NCBI GenBank assembly: GCA_035480635.1
Contig: DATIHN010000010.1
Location: forward strand, 1 to 46,274
From: Candidatus Saccharimonadales bacterium
GTDB lineage: Bacteria; Patescibacteriota; Saccharimonadia; UBA4664; DATIHN01
Length of the DNA: 46,274 bases
Direction: 5' to 3'
Shown: positions 39,295 through 46,274 of the stretch, in pieces
How positions within the stretch are numbered: position 1 is the stretch's first letter
How the letters are laid out: every line of letters begins with the position of its first letter
Notes under the pieces: model-generated
The model's database searches: none
Told to the model about the DNA's origin: nothing
What the model saw: the letters and a program-made list of their open reading frames with translations, nothing else
Position numbers and translations under genes: made by a program

Positions 39295-40168
39295 TCGCCG
39301 TGGTTTGGGACGGGGTTTGGAAGGGTTAATTCCCACCGAACTGCCAGATGATCCCGAGTTTGATCCGATTGCTAAGGTTTCGAATCAATCTGAGCAGGTA
39401 GTAAATATTGCCGCAAATGATATCAGCCCCAACCCCCACCAACCCCGCCAGCAATTCGATGAAGCCGGCTTAGAAGATCTGGCCACCTCAATTCGCCAAT
39501 ATGGCATAATTCAACCTTTGATCGTGACGCAAACGGCTAATGGGTATGAACTGATCGCGGGGGAGCGACGCCTGCGAGCTGCCAAGTTGGCTGGACTATC
39601 AGAGGTGCCGGTGATTGTTCGTAGCATCGATGATCAGTCCAAGCTCGAATTAGCCCTGATCGAGAACATCCAGCGTTCAGAATTAAACCCAATTGAAACG
39701 GCGGCGGCCTACCGCAAATTAGTCGATCAGTTCAATCTAAAACTCGAAGATATTTCCAAGCGGGTGGGGCGCGAAACTTCAACCGTCTCAAATACTATGA
39801 GGTTGTTGGGGCTGCCAACCGAGGCCAAGCGGGCGTTAGTCGAAGGCCGCATCAGCGAAGGGCATGCCAGAGCGGTCTTATCCCAACCAAATCCGAAAAA
39901 ACAGTTGGAGTTACTGAGTTTAATTATTTCGCGCAATTTGACGGTGCGCCAAGCCGAGACTTTGGCGAGGGGCTTAAAGCCAAAAGGCGCAGCTACAGCT
40001 GCGGCCTTGGGCCATTTGGAGACTCAGAATCAGTGGACTAAACGTTTAGGGCAAACCCTCGGTACAGTCGTTAGTATTGCCCGCTCAGCTAAAGGCAACC
40101 GCCTGATTATTAATTACCAAGACGATACCGAACTCGAACGAATTGCCCGCCAGCTACTCGGAGATTAA
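39284..40168 (+). CDS. parB: Chromosome partitioning protein ParB
   Basis: 294 residues. The ParB/Srx CTPase region has ISPNPHQPRQQFDEAGLEDLA and GERRLRAAKLAGL (GERRxRA motif) with LALIENIQRSELNPIETA; the HTH region includes RVGRETSTVSNTMRLLGLP. A C-terminal dimerisation domain follows. It binds parS sites and spreads as a clamp. No perfect parS (TGTTTCACGTGAAACA) was noticed in the window. The start is GTG 39284. The stop overlaps the lepB stop on the other strand. Confidence 0.95.
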   Translation: MPNNRRGLGRGLEGLIPTELPDDPEFDPIAKVSNQSEQVVNIAANDISPNPHQPRQQFDEAGLEDLATSIRQYGIIQPLIVTQTANGYELIAGERRLRAAKLAGLSEVPVIVRSIDDQSKLELALIENIQRSELNPIETAAAYRKLVDQFNLKLEDISKRVGRETSTVSNTMRLLGLPTEAKRALVEGRISEGHARAVLSQPNPKKQLELLSLIISRNLTVRQAETLARGLKPKGAATAAALGHLETQNQWTKRLGQTLGTVVSIARSAKGNRLIINYQDDTELERIARQLLGD

Positions 40169-40974
40169 AGGATCTTTATTTGGTCAATCGGCAGCAAACG
40201 AAAGACGGCTTCGCCAATAATGTAGCGATAGGGTAGAGTGCCCCATTCTCTGGAATCATAAGAACCGTTGGGCGTGCGATTATCGCCAACTACAAAAACG
40301 TTGGCCCCAGGTACAATTTCATCGATTTCACCAAGCGTTGCGGTATCAGCTCGATTGGTACCTGAGTCTGGATCAAAGCCCTCCGGATGGGCTTGATTGT
40401 AAATCGTGACATGACCGTTATGTACGACGACTCGCTCGCCGGGCAAGCCGAGCACCCGTTTAACGAAGACCAGCGATGGGTCTTGGGGATAATGAAAGAC
40501 GATGATTTGATCGCGCTTGGGGATATAGGGCTGGCTTCGACCAAAGCCCCTCAGTAGGGCTGATTGGCTGGCTCCAACTTTGGAGACAATTAGATAATCG
40601 GTGTCGTGCAGAGTCGGTACCATGCTACTACCGATGACGTGGAAGGCTTGAAAGACAAAATTATGAAGGATAAGGACAATGGCCAAGGGAATCAGTAACC
40701 AATTGACCACACCCAACAGGATGGTTTTGAGCCAAGATTTTTCTGGCGTGAGTGTTGGTTCGGGTGTTGGTTCAGGCTGGTTTGGCGACGGATAAATTAA
40801 TGGTTCCTGCGGCGGAATTGGCGGCGCAACTGGGCCTGGAGTTGGGGGATCGGGCGCTGGGGCTGGCGGCGGGGTAGCAGGAGGGGAGATTGGCTCGGTT
40901 GCCGGCACTGGGGTGGGGGCTGGAATACCTTCAGGATCAGGTTGAGCGGGGGGTTGGGGAGGAGTTGGGTCCAT
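40165..40974 (-). CDS. lepB: Signal peptidase I with proline-rich N-terminus
   Basis: 269 residues. A long Pro-rich cytoplasmic segment (about 1-75) precedes one membrane helix (ILLGVVNWLLIPLAIVLILH). The catalytic Ser is Ser117 (GSSMVPTL), the Lys Lys172 (VFVKRVLGLPGE), and the conserved box VFVVGDNR..S.DSR follows. It cuts signal peptides outside the membrane. The start is ATG 40974: a -10 box lies 8 bases upstream, and the longer frame to 41088 would run through the divergent promoter. The Pro/Pro-Glu segment is unusual for LepB. Confidence 0.93.
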   Translation of the reverse strand: MDPTPPQPPAQPDPEGIPAPTPVPATEPISPPATPPPAPAPDPPTPGPVAPPIPPQEPLIYPSPNQPEPTPEPTLTPEKSWLKTILLGVVNWLLIPLAIVLILHNFVFQAFHVIGSSMVPTLHDTDYLIVSKVGASQSALLRGFGRSQPYIPKRDQIIVFHYPQDPSLVFVKRVLGLPGERVVVHNGHVTIYNQAHPEGFDPDSGTNRADTATLGEIDEIVPGANVFVVGDNRTPNGSYDSREWGTLPYRYIIGEAVFRLLPIDQIKIL

Positions 40975-40982
40975 ATTAATTA

Positions 40983-41012
40983 AGTATAACGGCTGAAGCG
41001 ACCTACCAACAA
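40983..41012 (-). promoter_or_regulatory. Promoter of lepB, nearly leaderless
   Basis: On the minus strand TTGTTG (41012-41007), an 18-bp spacer, TATACT (40988-40983), then 8 bases to ATG 40974. Confidence 0.55.
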
Positions 41013-41016
41013 GCGC

Positions 41017-41046
41017 TTTACCAGTCCTATCCACCTCCGCTATACT
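41017..41046 (+). promoter_or_regulatory. Promoter of the LCP gene, nearly leaderless
   Basis: TTTACC (41017-41022), an 18-bp spacer, TATACT (41041-41046), then 8 bases to ATG 41055. It is divergent from lepB with the same arrangement. Confidence 0.6.
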
Positions 41047-41054
41047 TAGGCACA

Positions 41055-42461
41055 ATGGATATTTTCCCCAGACCCGGTAAGGAAGCACCTGAGCGGCGGG
41101 TAGTTAAACCAGTCCCAATAGCAGGCGATAATCCCGCCCAACCTGAAGTTAGTAAACCAACTAGGTTTCGATTCGCGAAATCATTTCCGGTTTCGTGGAA
41201 GAAGCGGCTGATAGTAATTGGCGGCGGCTTAGTTTTGGCCGTTGGTTTATTTTTTGGTACCAAACTGGTCCTAGCCGCCAAACGCATTATTGCTCACAAC
41301 AATGGCGGTGGGGCACCGGCTCTAGCTGGCAATATTGACCCCACTAAATTGCGGGGCGAAGGCGACGGCCGGATTAATATTTTGCTTTTAGGTATTGGCG
41401 GCCAGGGCTGGGATGGTCCCTATTTAAGCGATACCATCATGGTACTAAGTATCGATCCTAGGACCAAGGATGTGGCCATGCTTTCAATTCCCAGAGATCT
41501 CTACGTTAAGATTCCTGGTTACGGCTGGAGTAAAATTAACGCGGCCGATGCCTATGGTGAAAGTAAAAAGGCCGGCGACGGACCCAATCTAACCAAACAG
41601 GTTGTCCAACAGGTTTTAGGCATTCCCATACATTACTATGTGCGGGTTGATTTTTCGGGCTTTAAAAAAGCTGTTGATTCTGTTGGTGGGGTCGATATCA
41701 ACGTTGATAAAGCTCTCTACGACCCCGAATATCCGGGCGGAACAGTTAATATCAAAGCCGGTTATCAGCACATGAATGGCGATACAGCCCTCAAATATGC
41801 CAGATCGCGTAAAACCACCAGCGACTTTGATCGAGCTGCTCGGCAGCAAAAGCTCTTGTTGGCGTTACGCACCAAAGCGCTGAGCGTCAAGACATTATCA
41901 AACCCAGCCAAAATCGCTAGTTTAATAGATGCATTGGGTTCAAGCGTTCGAACTGATTTGCAGCTTTCGGAAATGAAGAAGCTAGCCGAAATCGCCCAAT
42001 CGATTAATGGCAACCAAGTCACTAACCAGGTGCTGGACACCACTCCCAACGGCCTGCTGGTCTTTGGTGATATTCCGGGGGCCGGTTCAATTGAGATTCC
42101 TAGAGCCGGGATCGGCAATTATACTGAAATTCAGCAGTTGGCTCATACCATCTTTGCCGACAGTTACATTAAGCAAGAGAACGCCACTGTTGAGGTTCAA
42201 AATGGGACGACCCAGAGTGGCTTAGCCACCAGTGTCGGCAATCTGTTAAAGAGTTATAATTATAACGTCATCTCAATGGTGACCGCGGATCGCCAAACTT
42301 ATGCCACAACGGTAATCTATGACTATACCGGAGGGAGTAAACCATACACCATCAATTATCTAGAAAACCGTTTTGGTGTAAGGTCAACGCGGGCAAATCG
42401 CGGACCAAGTGATCCAGATATTCGAATTATTGTGGGGGCGAGCTACCAACCGCCTAGGTAA
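41055..42461 (+). CDS. LytR-CpsA-Psr (LCP) family protein
   Basis: 468 residues. A cytoplasmic N-terminus and one membrane helix (LIVIGGGLVLAVGLFFGTKLVL) precede the LCP domain, with RINILLLGIGG, LSDTIMVLSIDP, SIPRDLYVKIPG and the Arg-rich ALKYARSRKTTSDFDRAARQQ. A C-terminal LytR_C domain follows (VEVQNGTTQSGLATSVGNLL). LCP proteins join polymers such as wall teichoic acid or arabinogalactan to peptidoglycan from a lipid-linked donor. This points to a wall glycopolymer in a cell with an otherwise minimal gene set. Confidence 0.93.
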   Translation: MDIFPRPGKEAPERRVVKPVPIAGDNPAQPEVSKPTRFRFAKSFPVSWKKRLIVIGGGLVLAVGLFFGTKLVLAAKRIIAHNNGGGAPALAGNIDPTKLRGEGDGRINILLLGIGGQGWDGPYLSDTIMVLSIDPRTKDVAMLSIPRDLYVKIPGYGWSKINAADAYGESKKAGDGPNLTKQVVQQVLGIPIHYYVRVDFSGFKKAVDSVGGVDINVDKALYDPEYPGGTVNIKAGYQHMNGDTALKYARSRKTTSDFDRAARQQKLLLALRTKALSVKTLSNPAKIASLIDALGSSVRTDLQLSEMKKLAEIAQSINGNQVTNQVLDTTPNGLLVFGDIPGAGSIEIPRAGIGNYTEIQQLAHTIFADSYIKQENATVEVQNGTTQSGLATSVGNLLKSYNYNVISMVTADRQTYATTVIYDYTGGSKPYTINYLENRFGVRSTRANRGPSDPDIRIIVGASYQPPR

Positions 42462-42475
42462 GGGCTCGTAAAACT

Positions 42476-43189
42476 ATGCTTAGCTTAAGACGATTCCTAA
42501 TCGCAACAGCCGAAGGCGCCAGCATCTTAGCGCTGGGACGGCTGTTTAGCGTGTGGTGGGCGCTGGCGCTAGTGGTTGGATTATGGCTCTACTGGCGCCA
42601 AAGCCTAGATTTGGAGCACCAATCGCTCTTTGCCATTGGCTTGGTCAGCTTAGCTTTGGTACTGTCGCTAAATCATAACTTGATTGGGCAGCTGATTATT
42701 CTGGCGGGATACGTTTGGTGGCGTAGCGGCCTGCTGGCTGATCAAACCACGACTCACTTTGACATTTGGCAAGCCGCTTGGCTAGAGTTCATTAGTATTA
42801 GTGCAATTTTTAGCGCTGAAGCGATTTGGCACTGGCCCCTGACGTTAGTTTTAGTCAGCGCCTATGTCTCGAGTGTCATTATCGCCTACAGCTTCTTTGG
42901 TGAGGGCGAGCGAGCAACTCGAGCGCTGTCGGCGGCCTGGGGGTTGATAGTAGCTGAATCTAGTTATGTTTTTTCGATCTGGCTGGTGCACTATGTCTTG
43001 CCCGGTAATATTCTCTTAATTCCCCAAGCGGCAGTCGTATTGACCGCCCTGGGTTACTGTTTTGGCAGTATTTACTTAGCCCACACTAGCTCCAAATTAT
43101 CCAAAGCCAGACTGGCCGAATATGCCATAATAGGACTATGCCTAATTGTCATTGTGATTGCCGGCACCAAATGGAGTGGGTCGGTTTAA
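42476..43189 (+). CDS. Polytopic membrane protein, unknown
   Basis: 237 residues with about seven membrane helices and short polar loops, rich in Leu, Ile, Ala and Trp. No family motif is recognised. It follows the LCP gene by 14 bases and precedes htrA by 23 bases, so the three may be one envelope operon. It could be a polymer or lipid-handling membrane protein; nothing in the sequence decides this. Confidence 0.75.
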   Translation: MLSLRRFLIATAEGASILALGRLFSVWWALALVVGLWLYWRQSLDLEHQSLFAIGLVSLALVLSLNHNLIGQLIILAGYVWWRSGLLADQTTTHFDIWQAAWLEFISISAIFSAEAIWHWPLTLVLVSAYVSSVIIAYSFFGEGERATRALSAAWGLIVAESSYVFSIWLVHYVLPGNILLIPQAAVVLTALGYCFGSIYLAHTSSKLSKARLAEYAIIGLCLIVIVIAGTKWSGSV

Positions 43190-43212
43190 ATCTAGAAGGA
43201 GTGATTTAAAAA

Positions 43213-43908
43213 GTGTTAGAATCAGTCTTCAAGCAACTTAAAGCCTCCAAAGTGGTCTTAATCTCGGCCCTAGTAATCGGTCTTGTGGGTGGAGCGGCTG
43301 GCGGGGTCCTGTTTGTGCGCTTCGGCGCCAGCCACATTCCGGTTGATAAGAAACAGATTCTGGTCCAGGAAAATTCAGCTGTCATTGATACGATCAAAAA
43401 GGTTTCACCCAGTGTCGTTAGTATCACCTCTGAAGCCACTGCCACCAGCCTATTCGGAGCAAATCAGACTATCGAGGGAGCGGGAAGCGGGATTATTATG
43501 AGTAGCGATGGTTTGATCCTAACCAACAAGCATGTTGTCAGCGACGCTTCAGCTAGCTACAACGTCTTTACCTCCGACGGGAAACAACACAAAGCCACCG
43601 TGGTGGCTAGGGATTCAATTAACGATGTCGCCTTTGTGCGAATTGATGCCAAAGGGCTAAAAGCCGCTGAGCTGGGGGATTCTAGCGGTGCACAAGTTGG
43701 CCAGTCTGTCATTGCGATTGGTAATGCCCTCGGCCAATTCCAAAATACTGCCACCCAAGGCATAATTTCTGGCTTGGGCCGACCGATTGTGGCCGGCAGC
43801 AGCGGATCACAAGAAAGCCTCCAAGATCTAATTCAAACTGATGCCGCCATTAACCCTGGTAATTCTGGTGGCCCATTGGTCAACCTAGAAGGTCAGGTTA
43901 TTGCATGA
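43213..43908 (+). CDS. htrA: HtrA/DegP protease domain (frame-broken 5' part)
   Basis: 231 residues. An N-terminal membrane anchor (VVLISALVIGLVGGAAGGVLFV) precedes a trypsin-like domain with the triad His107 (NKHVV), Asp138 (NDVAFV) and Ser218 (GNSGGPLV). The frame ends with TGA 13 residues after Ser218, inside the last part of the protease domain. The continuation is in the -1 frame from ATG 43905, overlapping by 4 bases. One missing base near 43903 (GGC reduced to GC would restore VIG-MNTAV) explains it. It could be a sequencing error, a recent mutation, coupled two-gene expression or frameshifting. The start is the GTG 43213 with AAGGAG upstream. Confidence 0.8.
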   Translation: MLESVFKQLKASKVVLISALVIGLVGGAAGGVLFVRFGASHIPVDKKQILVQENSAVIDTIKKVSPSVVSITSEATATSLFGANQTIEGAGSGIIMSSDGLILTNKHVVSDASASYNVFTSDGKQHKATVVARDSINDVAFVRIDAKGLKAAELGDSSGAQVGQSVIAIGNALGQFQNTATQGIISGLGRPIVAGSSGSQESLQDLIQTDAAINPGNSGGPLVNLEGQVIA

Positions 43909-44324
43909 ATACAGCTGTTGCCGGTAATGGCCAAAATATCAGCTTCGCCATTCCTATTAACGAAATCAAATCCACAATCACAACGGTTAAAACCCAAGGC
44001 AAAATCATCCGGCCTTATCTGGGCGTGCGGTATTTGCCGATCACCAAACAGATCGCCAGCCAATATTCTCTCTCGACTGATCAAGGCGCCTACGTTATTG
44101 GTAATAGTGCCAATGCAGCGGTTCTGGCTGGCAGTCCAGCCGATAAAGCCGGTCTGAAAAATGGTGATATTATCGTTCGCGTTGGTAGTGATAGCATTAC
44201 CGATAGTGCCTCACTGACAACTCTGATAGCCAAACACAGCGTTGGTGAAACGGTTCAGCTAACGATTATTCGTGATGGCAAAAGCCAGAGCGTTAATGTG
44301 ACGCTAGAGGCTGCTCCACAATAA
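43905..44324 (+). CDS. HtrA 3' part: end of protease domain plus PDZ
   Basis: 139 residues beginning MNTAVAGNGQNISFAIPINEI, the part of HtrA that normally follows the catalytic serine loop, and then a PDZ domain (YLGVRYLPITKQIA...AGSPADKAGLKNGDIIVRVGSDSI...LTIIRDGK). The ATG overlaps the upstream stop as ATGA. As a separate protein it would lack the triad, so it is best seen as half of one htrA gene. Its end overlaps prmC tail to tail by 32 bases. Confidence 0.8.
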   Translation: MNTAVAGNGQNISFAIPINEIKSTITTVKTQGKIIRPYLGVRYLPITKQIASQYSLSTDQGAYVIGNSANAAVLAGSPADKAGLKNGDIIVRVGSDSITDSASLTTLIAKHSVGETVQLTIIRDGKSQSVNVTLEAAPQ

Positions 44325-45102
44325 CCGGCTGTTTGAAACCCAAAATAAAATAATCTTCGAACATTGGTTTAAGTCCAGCTGCTCGGGCCAGCTCGACCAA
44401 CTCTGGATGCTGCCAGGGATCGGCTTCAATGTATATCAGGCCTAATGGTTTTAGGTGGGTCTGGGTTTGCCGGAAGAATCGCCGGTATAGATCAAGACCG
44501 TCGCTGCCGCCGATTAGGGCAACTCTTGGCTCGTGCTGTCTAACTTCCGGCATTAGTTCAGCATCCTCGCATAAATAGGGTAGGTTGGCCGTAATGCAAT
44601 CGAACCTCTCGTTTACGTCTTGAAATAAATCGCTGGTCAAAAAGTTTATTTCCGCCCCATGCTTTTGGGCGTTTTGCTGGGCGATAGCTAGGGCCGAGGG
44701 ACTAATATCGGACGCAGTCAAGACAAGATCAGGCCGGTGCCTGGCGATAGCAATGGCAATGGCGCCGCAGCCAGTCCCTAGATCTAACAACACCCCGGCC
44801 TTTGGTGCCTGAGCTATGACTTGCTCAACCAACACCTCGGTTTCACTTCGGGGAGTTAGGACATCCGGGGTGATTTTGAATTCGAGGCCGTAGAATTCCC
44901 GCTGGCCCAGCACTTGCGACATCGGTTTGTGGGTTAAGCGTTGACTTGCCAGGCGATCGGATCGCTCAAGTTCTGTCGGCGAAAGGGCAGTATCCGGATG
45001 AGCTAGTAAATATTCTCGTTTGCGCCCAGTGGCTTTTTCTAAAATCAGGCGACTATCGAGTTCAGTAAGTTTGGATTTAGCTAACCACTCTTGAGCCGTC
45101 AT
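44293..45102 (-). CDS. prmC: Release factor glutamine methyltransferase PrmC
   Basis: 269 residues. An N-terminal helical domain binds the release factor; the SAM-binding motif is LLDLGTGCGAIAIAIA (about 105-120), and the catalytic motif is NLPY (173-176; NPPY in most members). It methylates the Gln of the GGQ motif in RF1 and RF2. It starts directly after the prfA stop (TAA ATG), the standard prfA-prmC order. Confidence 0.94.
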   Translation of the reverse strand: MTAQEWLAKSKLTELDSRLILEKATGRKREYLLAHPDTALSPTELERSDRLASQRLTHKPMSQVLGQREFYGLEFKITPDVLTPRSETEVLVEQVIAQAPKAGVLLDLGTGCGAIAIAIARHRPDLVLTASDISPSALAIAQQNAQKHGAEINFLTSDLFQDVNERFDCITANLPYLCEDAELMPEVRQHEPRVALIGGSDGLDLYRRFFRQTQTHLKPLGLIYIEADPWQHPELVELARAAGLKPMFEDYFILGFKQPVIVEQPLASH

Positions 45103-46161
45103 TTATGAATTCTCAGCGGCCAAGGCTTTGGCTAGGCTGGCGGCCGCCAGAGCATCAACCATTTCCTGGATCTGCCCACCCAAAAAGCCAGGGACATTAT
45201 GGAGGGTTTTAGCGATCCGGTGGTCGGTGATGCGATCTTGGGGGAAATTATAGGTGCGAATCTTTTCGCTGCGATCGCCGGTCCCAATTTGGCTGCGCCT
45301 AGTGGCATCCTGCTTGGACCGCTCAGCCTCAATCTGCTGAGCATACAATCTGGCTCTTAGCACACTCATCGCTTTAAGCTTGTTCTTAAGCTGGCTTTTT
45401 TCGTCTTGGCAGGTTACCACCAATCCAGTCGGCAGATGTGTAATACGCACGGCCGAATCGGTCGTATTGACCGACTGCCCGCCGTGGCCGCTAGAGCGAT
45501 AGACATCAATGCGCAGATCATTCGGGTTAATTTCGACCTCAGCTTCTTCGGCCTCCGGCATAATAGCCACCGTCACGGTCGAAGTGTGAATGCGGCCGCC
45601 GGATTCGGTCGCCGGCACCCGCTGGACTCTGTGGACGCCCGATTCAAATTTGAGCGCTTGATAAGCATTGGTGCCTTTGATTGAGAAAATAACTTCTTTG
45701 TATCCACCAACTTCGCTGGCACTTTCGCTCAACATTTCTGTCTTCCAGCCCTTGATTTCGGCGTAGCGCAGATACATACGCGTAAGCTCGCCAGCAAATA
45801 AGCTGGCCTCGTCGCCGCCGGCTCCGGCTCTAATTTCGACAATCACATCTTTGCTATCGGACGGATCGGTTGAAACCAGCGCCAGCTTCAATTGATCTTC
45901 CAGCTTGGCGGCCTCAGTCTCCAATGTCGGCAGCTCGTCGCGGGCCAAATCTCCCAGGATTGGATCGCCGACCAACTGCTTGGTTTCAGCCATATCTGAC
46001 TTAAAGCGAGCCAAAGCCCTTATTTGCTCAACGATTGGTTCCAGTTGGGCTTGGCGCTTGGAAATTTTAACCATTTCTGGAGTGCCAGCCAACCCCGGAT
46101 CAGCCAGCTTCAAGTCATTAGCTTCGTATTCAGCCAAAATGTTTTCGATCATTTGTTCCAT
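45103..46161 (-). CDS. prfA: Peptide chain release factor 1
   Basis: 352 residues. The GGQ catalytic motif is at 227-229 ([16 protein letters not shown]), and the stop-reading motif PAT at 183-185 (RVPATES) identifies RF1, which reads UAA and UAG. Many genes here end in TGA, so RF2 must be encoded elsewhere. ATG 46161 is preceded by GGCAGGG at about 9 bases. It is coupled to prmC. Confidence 0.96.
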   Translation of the reverse strand: MEQMIENILAEYEANDLKLADPGLAGTPEMVKISKRQAQLEPIVEQIRALARFKSDMAETKQLVGDPILGDLARDELPTLETEAAKLEDQLKLALVSTDPSDSKDVIVEIRAGAGGDEASLFAGELTRMYLRYAEIKGWKTEMLSESASEVGGYKEVIFSIKGTNAYQALKFESGVHRVQRVPATESGGRIHTSTVTVAIMPEAEEAEVEINPNDLRIDVYRSSGHGGQSVNTTDSAVRITHLPTGLVVTCQDEKSQLKNKLKAMSVLRARLYAQQIEAERSKQDATRRSQIGTGDRSEKIRTYNFPQDRITDHRIAKTLHNVPGFLGGQIQEMVDALAAASLAKALAAENS

Positions 46162-46208
46162 AGCTAAAGCCCTGCCTTAATAGTAGCAGAGCGGCCTCGA
46201 CTAGTAAT

Positions 46209-46274
46209 TTAGCTGTCTTGAGCTTCGTGGGTAGTTTCGACTGTATCGGCCTGGAGTTCGTCTTGAACTTCAGC
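46209..46274 (-). CDS. C-terminal end of a gene, possibly L31
   Basis: Only the last 21 codons (AEVQDELQADTVETTHEAQD and a final Ser) and a TAA stop are inside the window. The acidic tail has no motif. rpmE (L31) commonly sits upstream of prfA, and CPR ribosomal proteins often carry acidic tails, so L31 is a guess from context. Confidence 0.55.
   Translation of the reverse strand, partial: AEVQDELQADTVETTHEAQDS

Overview
The window looks like a chromosome segment of a Patescibacteria (CPR) bacterium, possibly Saccharibacteria. The evidence is compact, often overlapping genes, short versions of universal proteins, a KGG-type stress protein, a class II ribonucleotide reductase next to nrdR, and almost only core information-processing, division and envelope genes. 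No amino-acid, nucleotide or lipid synthesis pathway is visible. TGA, TAA and TAG all act as stops, so the code is standard. The class assignment is inference.

Layout. 1-740: 3' end of 23S rRNA, then 5S rRNA. 870-3250: a charged unknown protein between two copies of a terminator repeat, a dockerin/beta-helix surface protein, and a KGG protein with a long structured leader. 3280-4653 (minus): ImmA/IrrE-like peptidase and ROK sugar kinase. 4719-4942: an independent small RNA with its own promoter and terminator, carrying an exact copy of the 16S anti-Shine-Dalgarno tail. 4953-9600: S1-domain protein, ylxR, infB, rbfA and an unknown charged protein. 9595-12968 (minus): priA-def-fmt. 13028-15282: secD-secF. 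15323-20090: Nudix hydrolase, small regulators, recJ, hisS, and an unknown protein. 20107-26059: HIT protein, rpsU, yqeY, ybeY, dgkA, adk, map, ftsA, ftsZ. 26086-31190: nrdR, then a GC-richer block with a structured leader, nrdJ, a protein with an NrdJ-like zinc tail, a second small RNA, a very unusual tRNA-Pro-like gene, tRNA-Trp and a small ORF. 31208-38477: a thioredoxin-like protein, YggT, T-box-controlled ileS, a rodA/ftsW gene, rplU, an amidase, a small membrane protein and a TreT-like glycosyltransferase. 38483-46274: parA-parB, lepB, an LCP protein, a membrane protein, a frame-broken htrA, prmC, prfA and the tail of a gene that may be rpmE.

How it fits together. The genes cover translation initiation (infB, fmt, def, map, S1), ribosome maturation (rbfA, ybeY), termination (prfA, prmC), secretion (secDF, lepB), replication and repair (priA, recJ), division and segregation (ftsA, ftsZ, parAB), wall work (rodA/ftsW, LCP, amidase) and dNTP supply (nrdR, nrdJ). 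Two modes of translation start are visible. Genes inside operons and several first genes have Shine-Dalgarno sites. At least nine first genes have a -10 box only 6-9 bases before an ATG, which predicts leaderless mRNAs. The most unusual items are the anti-SD small RNA before the S1 gene, the roughly 100-nt tRNA-Pro-like gene, and the transferred-looking nrdJ block with its leader RNA.
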